From NCBI GenBank assembly GCA_009842325.1, contig VYFQ01000031.1, positions 62,001 to 126,000 on the forward strand: a stretch of DNA of 64,000 nt. The letters run 5' to 3'. This document shows positions 1-8,625 of this stretch, piece after piece (positions within the stretch are counted from its first letter, which is position 1; every line of letters begins with the position of its first letter). This DNA comes from Acidimicrobiaceae bacterium (GTDB taxonomy: Bacteria > Actinomycetota > Acidimicrobiia > Acidimicrobiales > Aldehydirespiratoraceae). The notes under the pieces were generated by a model. That model made no database searches and was not told the origin of the DNA. It saw only the letters and a program-made list of their open reading frames with translations. The position numbers were made by a program, and so were the translations under genes.

Positions 1-163
1 CGGCGAGGGCGCTCCACCAGGCGGCAGGGTCCTGCTCGCTCACCGGGGGACTCGTCGCCGGGTGGGGTGAGGTCGCGGCGGCCACAAGCCTTCCCGAGTC
101 GAGGTCGCGCAGAACGACCTTCGTCGCCTGGGTGGAGGAGTCGACGCCGGCCACAAGGGTCAT
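1..163 (-). CDS. FGGY-family carbohydrate kinase (xylulokinase-like), N-terminal part only
   Basis: The minus strand from an ATG at 163 reads without a stop to the window edge, giving 54 residues that begin MTLVAGVDSSTQATKVV. A phosphate-binding GVDSSTQ loop close to the N-terminus, followed by a short beta hairpin (VLRDLDSGRLVA) and the sequence SEQDPAAWW, is the usual start of FGGY sugar kinases; the VAGVDSSTQATKV wording is closest to actinobacterial xylulokinases. These enzymes transfer phosphate from ATP to a pentulose or related sugar in the cytoplasm. The gene is cut by the window, so the sugar cannot be decided. It is divergent from the iron-transport operon, with about 100 bp between the two start codons. 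No clear TANNNT box or Shine-Dalgarno sequence is seen just before the start. Confidence 0.75.
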   Translation of the reverse strand, partial: MTLVAGVDSSTQATKVVLRDLDSGRLVAAATSPHPATSPPVSEQDPAAWWSALA

Positions 164-207
164 GGGGCACAAGTCTTCCACCAGGGCTGAGAACGTTCTT
201 CTCCAAG

Positions 208-236
208 TTGAGACTGGTTCTCATTATCGATACCGT
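208..236 (+). promoter_or_regulatory. Promoter with embedded Fur-like operator, upstream of the siderophore transporter
   Basis: A TTGAGA -35 box (208-213) and a TACCGT -10 box (231-236) are exactly 17 bp apart. The spacer is almost filled by a Fur-like box at 210-228. Read on the minus strand this box is GATAATGAGAACCAGTCTC, which matches 15 of 19 positions of the Escherichia coli Fur consensus GATAATGATAATCATTATC. A repressor bound there would block RNA polymerase, so iron repression of the downstream transport operon is the natural inference. The leader also carries an AAAGGAGG ribosome binding site just before the ATG at 268. Confidence 0.65.
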
Positions 237-267
237 GCGGCGGACCGAATCAAAGGAGGCTCGCCGC

Positions 268-1377
268 ATGGCGCATCGAACATCAACCCTTTCCCACCGC
301 ATGAAGTTGGCCCAGTCCGTCGGCCTCGTGGTCGTCCTCGTGGCGCTGGCTGCCTGCGGAGGGGAGTCGGAAACTGCGACCACTGCGGCGCCGACCACGA
401 CGGCCGCTCCCGCCACGACCGTGGCGCCGACTACGACGGCCGCCCCTGCGACCACCGTGGCGCCGACTACCACGGCTGCTCCCGCCACCACCGCGGCACC
501 CTCGCTGACCGTTACGGACGGCAGCGGGCGAGAGATCACGCTCGACCGCCCTGCTGAGCGGATCGTGTGCCTGGAGGACAACTGCACCGACCTGACTTCC
601 GACCTCGGGATCGTGCCCGTCGCCCAGCATCGAGGCGGCGCCTGGGGCACCGCCGCCGCCTACTACGGCGACGCTGCCGCCGACATTCCCATCATCGGAG
701 ATCGCACCTCCGTCGAGGAGTTGGCCGCATTCGAGCCCGATCTCATCATCGCCCGCGTCGGCCAGGAAGAGGTGCGTGACGCCGTCGAGATGGTCGCCCC
801 GGTCTACCTGGTCGACATCGGCGGCGTCCAGACCCTCAAGGAGGGGTGGATGGACATTGGCCTCCTGACCGGCCGGCAGGCTGAAGCGGAGGAGGCCATC
901 CACCGGTTCGAGCACAACGTCGAGCACCTCGCTGAGGACCTACCCGCGGATGCCGTCGACACGCGAGTGGCGGTTGGATTCGGCGACACCAACTGGATGA
1001 TCTGGGATTCCTCCTCGTTCTGCAAGTTCCTCCACGACGAGGGTGCCGGCACATGCGTCTTCCCCGCACAGCCCGAGTCCGAGTACGGCTCTCCGGACAG
1101 CGAGTTCGCATGGGAGTTCATCGTCGAGGCCGACCCCGAGGTCTGGGTGATGATCACTTGGGAGGGCAGCGCCCGCGCCGACTCGGTCACCGAGCCGGCA
1201 TGGCTCGAGACCACCGCCCACCGCGAGGGCCGGATCTGCAATGAGGACTCGGCGGGTTCCTTCGGCCATGGGCTGCTGATGCTCCAGTGGGCCTACCAGT
1301 GCTACCTGAACGCAGGATGGCCGAGCATCTACGACCATCCGGGCGACCTTGCCGTGTGGCTGCCCGAGGACCACTGA
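268..1377 (+). CDS. Iron-siderophore ABC transporter substrate-binding lipoprotein
   Basis: A 369-residue secreted lipoprotein of the FecB/FhuD (periplasmic binding protein type III) family. Residues about 13-30 form a signal peptide ending in the lipobox LAAC with Cys30 as lipid anchor. A Thr/Ala/Pro linker made of three 12-residue repeats (APTTTAAPATTV) follows. The binding domain starts near LTVTDGSGREITLDRPAERIVCLEDNCTDLTSDLG and contains the usual helix-spanning two-lobe layout (FEPDLIIARVGQEE, then AGTCVFPAQPE, then LLMLQWAYQCYLNAG). The ATG at 268 is chosen because AAAGGAGG sits 7 nt upstream; longer in-frame upstream sequence lacks a signal peptide. It is the first gene of the transporter unit with two FecCD permeases and an ATPase, preceded by a Fur-like box. 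The linker probably spans the cell wall. The exact siderophore cannot be read from sequence. Confidence 0.88.
   Translation: MAHRTSTLSHRMKLAQSVGLVVVLVALAACGGESETATTAAPTTTAAPATTVAPTTTAAPATTVAPTTTAAPATTAAPSLTVTDGSGREITLDRPAERIVCLEDNCTDLTSDLGIVPVAQHRGGAWGTAAAYYGDAAADIPIIGDRTSVEELAAFEPDLIIARVGQEEVRDAVEMVAPVYLVDIGGVQTLKEGWMDIGLLTGRQAEAEEAIHRFEHNVEHLAEDLPADAVDTRVAVGFGDTNWMIWDSSSFCKFLHDEGAGTCVFPAQPESEYGSPDSEFAWEFIVEADPEVWVMITWEGSARADSVTEPAWLETTAHREGRICNEDSAGSFGHGLLMLQWAYQCYLNAGWPSIYDHPGDLAVWLPEDH
388..495. repeat. Three tandem 36-bp repeats coding the Thr/Pro/Ala linker
   Basis: Three consecutive 36-bp units (388-423, 424-459, 460-495), each starting GCGCCGACYAC and each coding APTTTAAPATTV-like sequence. 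They form the flexible linker of the substrate-binding lipoprotein. Units differ only at a few mostly synonymous positions, so linker length could change by recombination or slippage. Confidence 0.85.
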
Positions 1378-1400
1378 GCAGACCTGAGAGCGGCGCAACG

Positions 1401-1434
1401 ATGGAGAGGCCGCCAATCACGGCGGCCTCTCCAT
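1401..1434. terminator. Strong hairpin between binding protein and permease genes
   Basis: A perfect 14-bp stem (1401-1414 with 1421-1434) around a 6-nt loop AATCAC, lying 23 nt after the stop of the binding-protein gene. There is no U-run after it, so it may act as a partial terminator or as an mRNA 3' end stabiliser, leaving more transcript for the binding protein than for the permeases. Confidence 0.6.
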
Positions 1435-1492
1435 GACTTGAGAGGGAACCTCGCTGTACCGGAGCCGTCGTTGGAAGCAGGCGGTCACCGTT

Positions 1493-2479
1493 GTGATCGT
1501 CCTCTCCTGCCTGTCCGTGGGAGTGGTGCTCTGCTCCCTGGCGTGGGGCACACCCACTCTCTCGGTGGGGAAGGTTGTAGGCGCCCTGTTTGGTTCAGCG
1601 GGTGTGGAGGACAGCCACCGCTTCATCGTGCGTGATCTCCGGCTTCCCCGTGTCATCGGGGGAGCGCTGGCCGGGGGAATGCTGGGCGCTTCGGGCGCAG
1701 TGATGCAGGACACGCTCCGCAATCCCCTGGCCGGGCCGGAGCTGATCGGGGTGTCGGCCGGAGCCTCCCTGGCCGTGGCCACCATCGTCGCGTTCCGGCT
1801 CCCGTTTCCCGGGGTCGCCTTGCCCATAGCCGCGCTGGCGGCGGGGCTCATCACGGGGACGCTCATCCTCTCGCTGGTGAGCCTCAAGACGAACCCGATG
1901 CACATGCTGCTGGTGGGAGCGGCGCTCACCGCGCTGATCAATGCGCTGGTGATCGCGGCGATAACGCTGGCGCCCAATTTCGGCGGCGTCTCCATCATCT
2001 ACCGCTTCCTGGTGGGAAGCCTGTCGGATGTCCAGTGGGACGAGATCCGTCTGGCGGCACCGTGGGCAATCGGCCTTCCGCTGGTGATCCTGCTGGCGGG
2101 GCGCCCCTTGAACATCCTGAAACTCGGCGATGAGGTAGCCGAGGGCCTGGGTGTCGGAGTCCGCCGTACCCGGGCGGTGCTCTTCGCGGCGTCGGTCCTC
2201 CTGGTGGCGCCGGTGGTCGCCATCGCCGGCCCGATCGGCTTCATAGCCCTTGTCTCGCCCCACATTGTCCGCCGCCTGTTGCGAACGTCCGACGCCCGAG
2301 TGGTGTTGCCGGTGGCTGCCGTCACAGGGGCAGTACTGGTACTGGCGGCCGACACCGCCGCTCGACTCGCCCTGCATCCCCACGAGGTGGCCGTAGGGCT
2401 ATGGACTGCTCTCCTCGGCGCTCCGACGCTTCTGGTGTTGATGCAACGGGGCATCCTCCGGAGGAGGCCGTCGGCATGA
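1493..2479 (+). CDS. Iron-siderophore ABC transporter permease (FecCD family), first copy
   Basis: A 328-residue, highly hydrophobic FecCD/BtuC-type permease. Family marks are VRDLRLPRVIGGALAGGMLGASGAVMQ (residues about 43-70), NPLAGPELIGVSAGA, GDEVAEGLGV (the coupling helix region that touches the ATPase), and GPIGFIALVSPHIVRRL near the end. About nine to ten membrane helices are expected. The start is uncertain. GTG at 1493 is the first standard start in frame and removes a few residues before the first helix. A CTG at 1454, 7 nt after AGAGGGA, would add LYRSRRWKQAVTV, a better cytoplasmic N-terminus with a visible ribosome binding site. The stop overlaps the next permease start (ATGA). It pairs with that second permease as a heterodimer. 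Confidence 0.87.
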   Translation: MIVLSCLSVGVVLCSLAWGTPTLSVGKVVGALFGSAGVEDSHRFIVRDLRLPRVIGGALAGGMLGASGAVMQDTLRNPLAGPELIGVSAGASLAVATIVAFRLPFPGVALPIAALAAGLITGTLILSLVSLKTNPMHMLLVGAALTALINALVIAAITLAPNFGGVSIIYRFLVGSLSDVQWDEIRLAAPWAIGLPLVILLAGRPLNILKLGDEVAEGLGVGVRRTRAVLFAASVLLVAPVVAIAGPIGFIALVSPHIVRRLLRTSDARVVLPVAAVTGAVLVLAADTAARLALHPHEVAVGLWTALLGAPTLLVLMQRGILRRRPSA

Positions 2480-3561
2480 CCGCCGTAGCTGCCGGGCTCG
2501 TCCGACGGAAGCCGGCGGCCAGCCCAAACCTCCGCTATCGCTGGTCGGTTGCCGTGCTGGCCGTCTTGCTCGTAGCTCTCATGCTCCTCTATGTGATGGT
2601 GGGGCCAGTGCTGTTCGCTCCCGACTTGGTCATCAAGGCCCTCGCCGGTCAACCCGAGGAGCCCCTGCACCGCATAGCCGTCCGGGAAGTGCGCCTGCCG
2701 CGAGCCTTGATGGCAGCCCTGGCCGGCGCGATGCTGTCGTCATCTGGAGCGTTCCTCCAGTCGGTGCTCAGGAACCCGCTGGCGGCTCCGGCCACAGTCG
2801 GCATCACCCAGGGCGCGGTCCTGGGGGCCGTCCTTGCGCTGGTGCTCACCTTCGGCTCGGAAGGTGCGCTCAACGATCTCAACACCTTGGTTCCTCTGGC
2901 CGCAATGGCCGGGGGCCTCGCTGCCGGGGGCCTGGTGTACGGGCTCAGCTACCGCCGAGCGGGCTCCGACCCGCTGCGGCTCATCCTGACCGGCGTCGTT
3001 GTGGCGGCCGCCCTATCGGCAGCCACCTCGTTTCTCGTGCTCCTGTCAGGTAGCCATACCGACTCGATCATCAGGTGGCTGGTGGGCTCGCTCAGCACCA
3101 GAACCTGGGACCACCTGAGGTTCCTGGTTCCCGTGGCGGTCCTGGCTGTTCCGTTGGCGGTGGCCACCATTCCGGTGGGCAATGTTCTCCAGCTGGGAGA
3201 CGCAACGGCAGTCAATCTGGGCCTCCGGGCCGAACTCGCCCGGGCAGGCGTGCTCACTACTGCGGTGGTGCTGGCAGCCGGCGCCGTGTCCGTTGTCGGG
3301 GGGATCGCCTTCTTGGGCATGATGGGACCGCACCTGGCCCGGACCCTGGTCGGCTCCGATCTGCGTCGACTGGTGGTCTGTTCAGCGTTGGTCGGTGCCA
3401 TCATCCTGGTCGCTGCTGATCTGATGGCCCGGACGTTCTCGCTCGACTGGATCCCACTCCTCAGCATTGAGACCGAGAGCGGGAGCCGTATCCCGGTAGG
3501 CGCGTTCACTGCCTTGGTGGGTGCACCGTTCTTCGTCTACCTGTTGAGGGCGCGTACGTGA
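2476..3561 (+). CDS. Iron-siderophore ABC transporter permease (FecCD family), second copy
   Basis: A 361-residue FecCD permease. It shows the same signatures as its neighbour: VREVRLPRALMAALAGAMLSSSGAFLQSVLRNPLAAPATVGITQGA, then QLGDATAVNLGLRAELAR (coupling loop), then GGIAFLGMMGPHLARTLVGSD. The ATG at 2476 overlaps the upstream stop as ATGA and is preceded by GAGGAGG at 2460-2466, which decides the start over an ATG 75 nt upstream that would read into the previous gene. The stop overlaps the ATPase start by 4 nt (GTGA). The tight coupling suggests translation of the two permeases and the ATPase in fixed ratio. Confidence 0.9.
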   Translation: MTAVAAGLVRRKPAASPNLRYRWSVAVLAVLLVALMLLYVMVGPVLFAPDLVIKALAGQPEEPLHRIAVREVRLPRALMAALAGAMLSSSGAFLQSVLRNPLAAPATVGITQGAVLGAVLALVLTFGSEGALNDLNTLVPLAAMAGGLAAGGLVYGLSYRRAGSDPLRLILTGVVVAAALSAATSFLVLLSGSHTDSIIRWLVGSLSTRTWDHLRFLVPVAVLAVPLAVATIPVGNVLQLGDATAVNLGLRAELARAGVLTTAVVLAAGAVSVVGGIAFLGMMGPHLARTLVGSDLRRLVVCSALVGAIILVAADLMARTFSLDWIPLLSIETESGSRIPVGAFTALVGAPFFVYLLRART

Positions 3562-4379
3562 CTGGCACCGAGCCGACCGTCGGCCATCCGTCGATCTGGG
3601 TCGACCGCGTCGCGGCCGGCTATCGAGGCCACGAAGTGTCGCGGCGCCTCAGCCTCAGCATCGAGCGAGGCAGCCGGACGGCATTGGTGGGTCCCAACGG
3701 GTCGGGCAAGAGCACCATCCTCAAGACCCTGGCTCGGCTCATCAAGCCGCTGTCCGGCTCGGTCTACCTGAACGGCAAGGACATCGGCCGGCTTCCCACT
3801 CGGGAGGTTGCCCGCCGGATGGCGATTCTCCCCCAAGTTCACGAGGTGCCTCCCGAGCTCACCGTGCTGGAGTTGGTGTCACAAGGTCGGTTTCCTCATG
3901 TCGGTGCGCTCAGGATGCTCCGCCACACTGACGACGAAGCCGTTCAGGAGGCCATCCGGCTGACCCGTCTCGAACACCTGATGGACCGTCCTGTGGACAC
4001 ACTCTCGGGCGGGGAGCATCAGCGAGCATGGATGGCGCTGGCGCTCGCCCAGCAGACCGACCTCTTGCTCCTCGACGAGCCGACGACGTTCCTCGACGTC
4101 GGGCATCAACTCGATCTGCTGGGACTGGTGTCCCGCCTGAACAGGGACCACCGAGTCACCGTCGTGATGGTGCTCCACGACCTCAATCACGCCGCTCGGT
4201 TCGCTGATCGGATGATCGCAGTCTTGGAGGGCGACGTTGTGGCCGACGGACCACCGACCGAGGTGCTGACGCCGGGACTGCTGCGGGAGTGTTTCGGGGT
4301 GGAGGCCTCGGTGATGGAGGATCCCCAGACCGGCGCACCGATGTGCATTCCTCACACCACGATCCCCTCTGACAGGTGA
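3558..4379 (+). CDS. Iron-siderophore ABC transporter ATP-binding protein (FecE/FepC type)
   Basis: A 273-residue cytoplasmic ATPase that powers uptake. Walker A is GPNGSGKST near residues 45-53, the Q-loop lies in AILPQVHEVP, the ABC signature is LSGGEHQR near residue 150, Walker B is LLLLDEPTTFLD, and the switch histidine is in VLHDLNHA. The ATFLDVGHQLDLLGLVSRL style following Walker B is typical of the iron-siderophore subfamily. Start is a GTG overlapping the permease stop. The unit ends about 20 nt before a tRNA gene on the other strand. No clear terminator is visible after it. Confidence 0.92.
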   Translation: MTGTEPTVGHPSIWVDRVAAGYRGHEVSRRLSLSIERGSRTALVGPNGSGKSTILKTLARLIKPLSGSVYLNGKDIGRLPTREVARRMAILPQVHEVPPELTVLELVSQGRFPHVGALRMLRHTDDEAVQEAIRLTRLEHLMDRPVDTLSGGEHQRAWMALALAQQTDLLLLDEPTTFLDVGHQLDLLGLVSRLNRDHRVTVVMVLHDLNHAARFADRMIAVLEGDVVADGPPTEVLTPGLLRECFGVEASVMEDPQTGAPMCIPHTTIPSDR

Positions 4380-4395
4380 TGACTGTGCGCTTGCG

Positions 4396-4480
4396 CGGAG
4401 GGTATGGGATTTGAACCCATGGAGGCTCTCGCCTCACACGCTTTCCAAGCGTGCCCATTCGGCCGCTCTGGCAACCCTCC
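4396..4480 (-). tRNA. tRNA-Ser, anticodon GGA
   Basis: The minus strand folds as a class II tRNA. The acceptor strands are GGAGGGT and ACCCTCC with G as discriminator. The anticodon loop TTGGAAA gives anticodon GGA (UCC/UCU serine codons). There is a long variable arm (GAGGCGAGAGCCTC) and the T-loop GGTTCAAATCC. The long variable arm and G73 are serine identity marks. CCA is not encoded. Confidence 0.93.
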
Positions 4481-4578
4481 CCGATCCCGGTGCCATCGGG
4501 CCGGGACCAGCGAGCCCCAGCCCGGAGCAGCGGGTCCGGACCCGTGAGGGTATCGTGAGCGGTGTCAGCGCCCGCTTC

Positions 4579-4695
4579 GGGGTGTGACGGCCGGGTCCTG
4601 TGCAACGGGTGCCTGTGAACCGGGTCAGGGCCGGAAGGCAGCAGCTCTCAGCAGATCCTCCCGGGTGCCGCAGACAGCCTGGCCGTCACTCCCGG
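4579..4695 (+). ncRNA. ffs: Signal recognition particle RNA (small bacterial 4.5S type)
   Basis: The stretch contains the near-invariant SRP domain IV core GGGTCAGGGCCGGAAGGCAG followed by CAGC and the partner side GGGTGCCGCAGACAGCCTGG. The ends pair: GGGTGTGACGGCC near 4580 matches GGCCGTCACTCCC near 4681-4693 with one mismatch, closing a rod of about 115 nt. It scaffolds Ffh for co-translational targeting. A TATCGT box at 4551-4556 may be its -10, in which case transcription would begin a little before 4579. Location directly before dnaX matches the common ffs-dnaX-recR order. Exact 5' and 3' ends are estimates from pairing. Confidence 0.88.
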
Positions 4696-4783
4696 GAGCG
4701 GGCGCCGGCGCGCCGACGAAATTGCGGCTGCAATCGGGCGATCTTGGACCGCGGGCTGGCATAGCCCACGTCTAGAGTCGTCG

Positions 4784-6640
4784 GTGGTGGCCTATCAGTC
4801 TCTCTACCGCCGCTACCGGCCCCAGAAGTTCTCCGAGATCAAGGGTCAGGACCACGTGGTCCGGGCCCTCCAGACGGCCGTGCGCACCGACAAGGTCGGC
4901 CACGCCTACCTGCTGCACGGACCCAGGGGCAGCGGCAAGACCTCCACCGCCCGGGTGCTGGCCAAGGCGCTCAACTGCACTGCCCTGGGCGACGACGGCG
5001 AACCCTGCGGCGTCTGCGAGTCCTGCCTGTCGATCCAGGAGGGCCGCTCGTTCGACCTTCAAGAGCTCGACGCGGCCTCCAACAACAAGGTCGACGACAT
5101 GCGGGGCCTCCTCGAACGGGTCAACCTGACTTCGCCGGGACGGACCAAGGTGTACCTGCTCGACGAGGTCCACATGCTCACCGCCGGAGCCGAGAACGCG
5201 CTGCTCAAGACCTTGGAGGAGCCCCCCGACCATGTGACATGGGTGCTGGCCACCACCGAGCCCCACAAGGTGGTGCACACCATCCGGAGCCGCTGCCAGG
5301 TATTCGAGCTCGGCCTGATCGGTGCCGAGATCATGTCCGAACATCTCCAGCACGTCGTCGCCGACGCAGAGCTGGACATCGACGGCGAGGCCATCGACCA
5401 TGCGGTGGCCGCCGGCGGCGGATCGGTGCGCGACAGCCTGACCGCGCTGGAGCGGATCGTCGCCGGTGGCGGCACCGCCGAGCTCGACTCTTCGACGGAC
5501 GCCATCCTCGCCGCGCTGGCCGAAGGTGACCGGGCCGCGGCGCTCTCAGCCGTGGGCGACGCCGTGGGCCGGGGGCGGGACCCCCGCACCATCGGCGAGA
5601 TGGCGCTGGCCGGGTTGCGCGACGCTTTTCTCACCGCCATGGGCGATCCCCCGACCCGGATGTCCGAGCATGAGCGGAACAGGGCCGCCGATCTCGCCGA
5701 GCGCATGGCGCCGGCCGCCATCACCCGTGCGCTGGAGACCCTCGGCCGGGCCCTCATCGACATGCGTCAGGCGCCCGATCCGAGGATCGACATCGAGGTG
5801 GCGCTGATGCGGCTCTGCCACCCCGACGAGGACCGGTCCCTCGAAGCGTTGGCCCAGCGAGTCCGGCAACTGGAGGCGCTCCTGGACGGTACGCAGGCTC
5901 CTTCGGCCCCCGGCTCGGCCCCCGGCTCGGCCCCACGGTCCCCGGCGCCTCCGGTCTCGGCTTCTGTGGCTTCGGCACCGGAGGATCCCGCGCCACCATC
6001 TCATGAAGGAGCCGAGTCGCCGCCGCCTGCGGCCGTACCGACCACTGCTGACCGCCCGGCGGCCGCAGCTAGGAGAACCCTGTCCGAATTTCGATCAGCG
6101 GCTGCCGGGAAACGAGAGACTGCCGCCTCGGCATCGTCGGCCACAGCATCCGGCCCGGTCGTCTCACCACCGCCCGTTCCGGTGCCTGATCTGGCCTCGA
6201 TGCGTCCCGCGAGTCCGACGGAAGTGGTGGAGTTGGCCGGCCGCTACCTGGATCTGGACCGGTCGTTCGTAGTGGCCCGAGCAAGGGATCTCGAACCCGA
6301 CCAGGAACGCCGGCGCGAACCCGCCCAGCTTCAAGCCCTGTGGAAGGACCTCGTGGCCCATGGCCCTAATGCTGTCCCTGCCGAAGCGGTGGACAGGCTG
6401 TCGGAGGCTGAGGCGCCGCCGGAGCTTGACGGGCCCCCCGTGGCTGAGGCGCCGCCGGAGCTTGACGCGCCACCGGAGGAGGAAGCCGTCGACGGCTTCA
6501 ACCTGGCCGATCTGGACGACCTGGCTGAGGCGCCCAGCCACGCTCACGACATCGAAGAGAAGATCAAGGCGACATTCCCCGGAACGGAGCTCACGCTGCT
6601 GCCCGAACCCGACGGCGACAACGCCGGCGGCGAGACGTAG
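4784..6640 (+). CDS. dnaX: DNA polymerase III gamma/tau subunit
   Basis: 618 residues. It is the clamp-loader ATPase that holds the replicase together. Walker A is GPRGSGKTS at residues 46-54, the zinc-binding cysteines are C65, C75, C78 and C81, Walker B is LLDEVHML near residue 125, and the sensor region [20 protein letters not shown] follows. A low-complexity linker begins near residue 365 and includes PGSAPGSAP and PPELD repeats; the C-terminal region is short and acidic, like actinobacterial proteins. Start: TAGAGT (4773-4778) is only 5 nt before GTG 4784 and 8 nt before GTG 4787, so the mRNA is probably leaderless. recR follows 13 nt downstream; the usual ybaB between them is absent. 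Confidence 0.95.
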   Translation: MVAYQSLYRRYRPQKFSEIKGQDHVVRALQTAVRTDKVGHAYLLHGPRGSGKTSTARVLAKALNCTALGDDGEPCGVCESCLSIQEGRSFDLQELDAASNNKVDDMRGLLERVNLTSPGRTKVYLLDEVHMLTAGAENALLKTLEEPPDHVTWVLATTEPHKVVHTIRSRCQVFELGLIGAEIMSEHLQHVVADAELDIDGEAIDHAVAAGGGSVRDSLTALERIVAGGGTAELDSSTDAILAALAEGDRAAALSAVGDAVGRGRDPRTIGEMALAGLRDAFLTAMGDPPTRMSEHERNRAADLAERMAPAAITRALETLGRALIDMRQAPDPRIDIEVALMRLCHPDEDRSLEALAQRVRQLEALLDGTQAPSAPGSAPGSAPRSPAPPVSASVASAPEDPAPPSHEGAESPPPAAVPTTADRPAAAARRTLSEFRSAAAGKRETAASASSATASGPVVSPPPVPVPDLASMRPASPTEVVELAGRYLDLDRSFVVARARDLEPDQERRREPAQLQALWKDLVAHGPNAVPAEAVDRLSEAEAPPELDGPPVAEAPPELDAPPEEEAVDGFNLADLDDLAEAPSHAHDIEEKIKATFPGTELTLLPEPDGDNAGGET

Positions 6641-6653
6641 CCAGGGTGCCGAG

Positions 6654-7262
6654 ATGAGCTACTCGAGCGCGGTTCAGGAGTTGATCGATCAGCTCGGACG
6701 GCTGCCCGGCATCGGACCCAAGTCGGCCCAGCGTGTGGCCTTCTACCTGTTGAGGGCGCCGACCGAGGACGCCAACCGGCTGGCCCGGGCGATCTCCGAG
6801 GCCAAGGAGAGGGTGTCGTACTGCCCCCGCTGCTTCAACCTGGCCGAGCAGGGCGGCGAATGCGCGGTGTGCCGCGATCCCAGACGCAACCCGAGCCTCG
6901 TCTGTGTTGTGGAGGACGCTCAGGACGTGGTGGCGGTCGAGCGCACCGGTGAGTTCGGTGGCCGCTACCACGTGCTTCAGGGAGCGTTCAGCCCGATCGA
7001 CGGCGTCGGCGTCGACCAGCTCCGCCTCAAGGAGCTTCTGGCCCGGGTGGCCGACGAGGGCATCGAGGAGGTGATCGTGGCCACCAACCCCAACCTGGAG
7101 GGGGAGGCCACCGCGATGCTGGTCCACAAGTACCTCAAGCCCGCCGGGGTGCGGGTGACCCGCATTGCCAGCGGCCTGCCGGTGGGCGGCGATCTCGAGT
7201 ACGCCGACGAGATCACCCTGGGGCGGGCCTTCGAGGGCCGCCGCTCGCTCGACGGAGCCTGA
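6654..7262 (+). CDS. recR: Recombination mediator protein RecR
   Basis: 202 residues, normal for RecR. The N-terminal helix-hairpin-helix reads [20 protein letters not shown]. The zinc finger uses C57, C60, C70 and C73 ([17 protein letters not shown]). The Toprim domain starts with [29 protein letters not shown] and contains [14 protein letters not shown] and [14 protein letters not shown]. RecR works with RecF/RecO to load RecA on gapped DNA. It lies 13 nt after dnaX and is surely cotranscribed. The ATG at 6654 gives the conserved start [18 protein letters not shown]. Confidence 0.96.
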   Translation: MSYSSAVQELIDQLGRLPGIGPKSAQRVAFYLLRAPTEDANRLARAISEAKERVSYCPRCFNLAEQGGECAVCRDPRRNPSLVCVVEDAQDVVAVERTGEFGGRYHVLQGAFSPIDGVGVDQLRLKELLARVADEGIEEVIVATNPNLEGEATAMLVHKYLKPAGVRVTRIASGLPVGGDLEYADEITLGRAFEGRRSLDGA

Positions 7263-7287
7263 GGGGCCAAGCGGATAGATTGCCGCG

Positions 7288-7686
7288 ATGCTCACCGAGA
7301 TCGACCACGTCGCCATCGCGGTCCGTGACCTCGACGCCGCGATCGACTGGTACCGGGACGCTCTGGGAGCGGAGGTCGCGCACCGCGAGGTGGTGGAGCG
7401 AGACGGCGTGGAGGAGGCCCTGCTGGCGGTGGCCGAGAGCTACGTGCAGTTGATATCGGCCACCCGTGACGACTCGCCGGTGGCCAAGTTCCTCGACAAG
7501 CGGGGCGAGGGTCTGCACCACGTGGGCTACCGGGTGCCGGACTGCGCGGCCGCACTGGAAGCGATGGTGAGGGCCGGGGCCACGCCCATAGACGAGGCGC
7601 CGAGGCCCGGCAGCCGCAATACCACCATCGCCTTCATCCACCCCAAGGGGTCGTTCGGCACACTGATCGAGCTGGTCGAGGAGTAG
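7288..7686 (+). CDS. mce: Methylmalonyl-CoA epimerase
   Basis: 132-residue VOC-superfamily enzyme that interconverts the 2R and 2S forms of methylmalonyl-CoA in propionate metabolism. The four metal ligands known for the family can be matched by position and context: H7 (IDHVAIAV), Q54 (SYVQLI), H78 (GLHHVGY) and E128 (GTLIELVEE). TAGATT at 7276-7281 is 6 nt before the ATG, so the transcript is probably leaderless and separate from dnaX-recR. The acyl-CoA carboxylase beta/epsilon pair about 8.6 kb further on would act in the same pathway if it uses propionyl-CoA. Confidence 0.92.
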   Translation: MLTEIDHVAIAVRDLDAAIDWYRDALGAEVAHREVVERDGVEEALLAVAESYVQLISATRDDSPVAKFLDKRGEGLHHVGYRVPDCAAALEAMVRAGATPIDEAPRPGSRNTTIAFIHPKGSFGTLIELVEE

Positions 7687-7699
7687 CGGGGTCGGCGCG

Positions 7700-8563
7700 G
7701 TGCTGGTGCATCTGATCGACGGCACCTACGAGCTCTTCCGCTTCCATTACGCCAAGTCGAACCGCGACCCGCGCCGGGGCGCCCAGCGGGGCGTGCTCAA
7801 CTCGATGCTCGACCTCGTGTCCGACGGCGCCACCCATATCGGCATCGCCACCGATCACGTAATCGAGTCGTTCCGCAACGAGATGCTGGACGGCTACAAG
7901 GACGGCAGCGGTGTGGACCCCGACCTCAAAGCACAGTTCGGTGAACTCGAAGAGCTGCTGGAGCTGGCCGGCTTCGCGGTGTGGCCGCAGATCGAGCACG
8001 AAGCCGACGACGGGCTGGCGTCCGCCGCGGCGGTGGCCGCCGGCGACCCGCGTGTCGAGCAAGTGGTGATCTGCACACCGGACAAGGACCTGGCCCAGTG
8101 CGTGACCGCCGACGGGCGGGTGGTGCAGTACGACCGGCGCCAGAGAGTGCTCTACGACCACGCCGGCGTGGTGGAGAAGTTCGGTGTGCCTCCGGCCTCG
8201 ATACCCGACTACCTGGGCCTAGTGGGCGACTCCGCCGACGGGTTCCCGGGCCTGCCCGGATGGGGCGCCAAGTCAGCGTCCGCCTTGCTGGCCCGGTACG
8301 GCCACATTACCGCCATCCCGTTCGACCCCGATCAGTGGGACGTGCAGGTCAGGGGCGCGGCCAAGCTGGCGGCCGCGCTGCGACACGGCTTCGAGGACGC
8401 CCTGCTGTACCGCCGGATCGCCACCGTCGAGTTGGGCGCCCCGGTGTCGGCCACCGTCGACGAGATGGAGTGGCGCGGACCGCGGCCCGGCCTCGAAGAG
8501 CGCTGTACCGAACTGGGAGCCGAGCGCCTCCCGGCCAGAGCCCGCGACCTCGCCCCCTCGTAG
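7700..8563 (+). CDS. 5'-3' exonuclease (Pol I N-terminal domain type)
   Basis: 287 residues of the FEN/5'-3' exonuclease family, standing alone without a polymerase domain. The acidic metal sites are seen in VHLIDGTYELFRF (start), ICTPDKDLAQCV (middle) and LGLVGDSADGFPGLPGWGAKSASALLARYG, the last being the helix-hairpin-helix DNA-binding region. It could remove RNA primers or flaps beside Pol I, or have a separate repair role. GTG at 7700 lies 13 nt after the epimerase stop, suggesting cotranscription. A convergent ATP-dependent DNA ligase starts its 3' end 63 nt away, so two nick-processing enzymes adjoin, though on opposite strands. Confidence 0.85.
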   Translation: MLVHLIDGTYELFRFHYAKSNRDPRRGAQRGVLNSMLDLVSDGATHIGIATDHVIESFRNEMLDGYKDGSGVDPDLKAQFGELEELLELAGFAVWPQIEHEADDGLASAAAVAAGDPRVEQVVICTPDKDLAQCVTADGRVVQYDRRQRVLYDHAGVVEKFGVPPASIPDYLGLVGDSADGFPGLPGWGAKSASALLARYGHITAIPFDPDQWDVQVRGAAKLAAALRHGFEDALLYRRIATVELGAPVSATVDEMEWRGPRPGLEERCTELGAERLPARARDLAPS

Positions 8564-8601
8564 GAATTGGCAGCGGTAGACGCCCGTTTGGGCCTCCTGG
8601 G

Positions 8602-8622
8602 CTGCCAGTTCGCGGCTGGCAG
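8602..8622. terminator. Hairpin between convergent exonuclease and ligase genes
   Basis: CTGCCAG (8602-8608) pairs with CTGGCAG (8616-8622) around a 7-nt loop. It lies between two genes that face each other with 62 bp between them and could act in either direction. No T-run is present. Confidence 0.45.
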
Positions 8623-8625
8623 GGG

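Noticed and set aside
67..267. Longer N-terminus for the iron-binding lipoprotein from ATG 67
   Set aside because: It has no signal peptide at its start, overlaps the sugar kinase gene on the other strand and the promoter, while ATG 268 has AAAGGAGG and a proper signal sequence.
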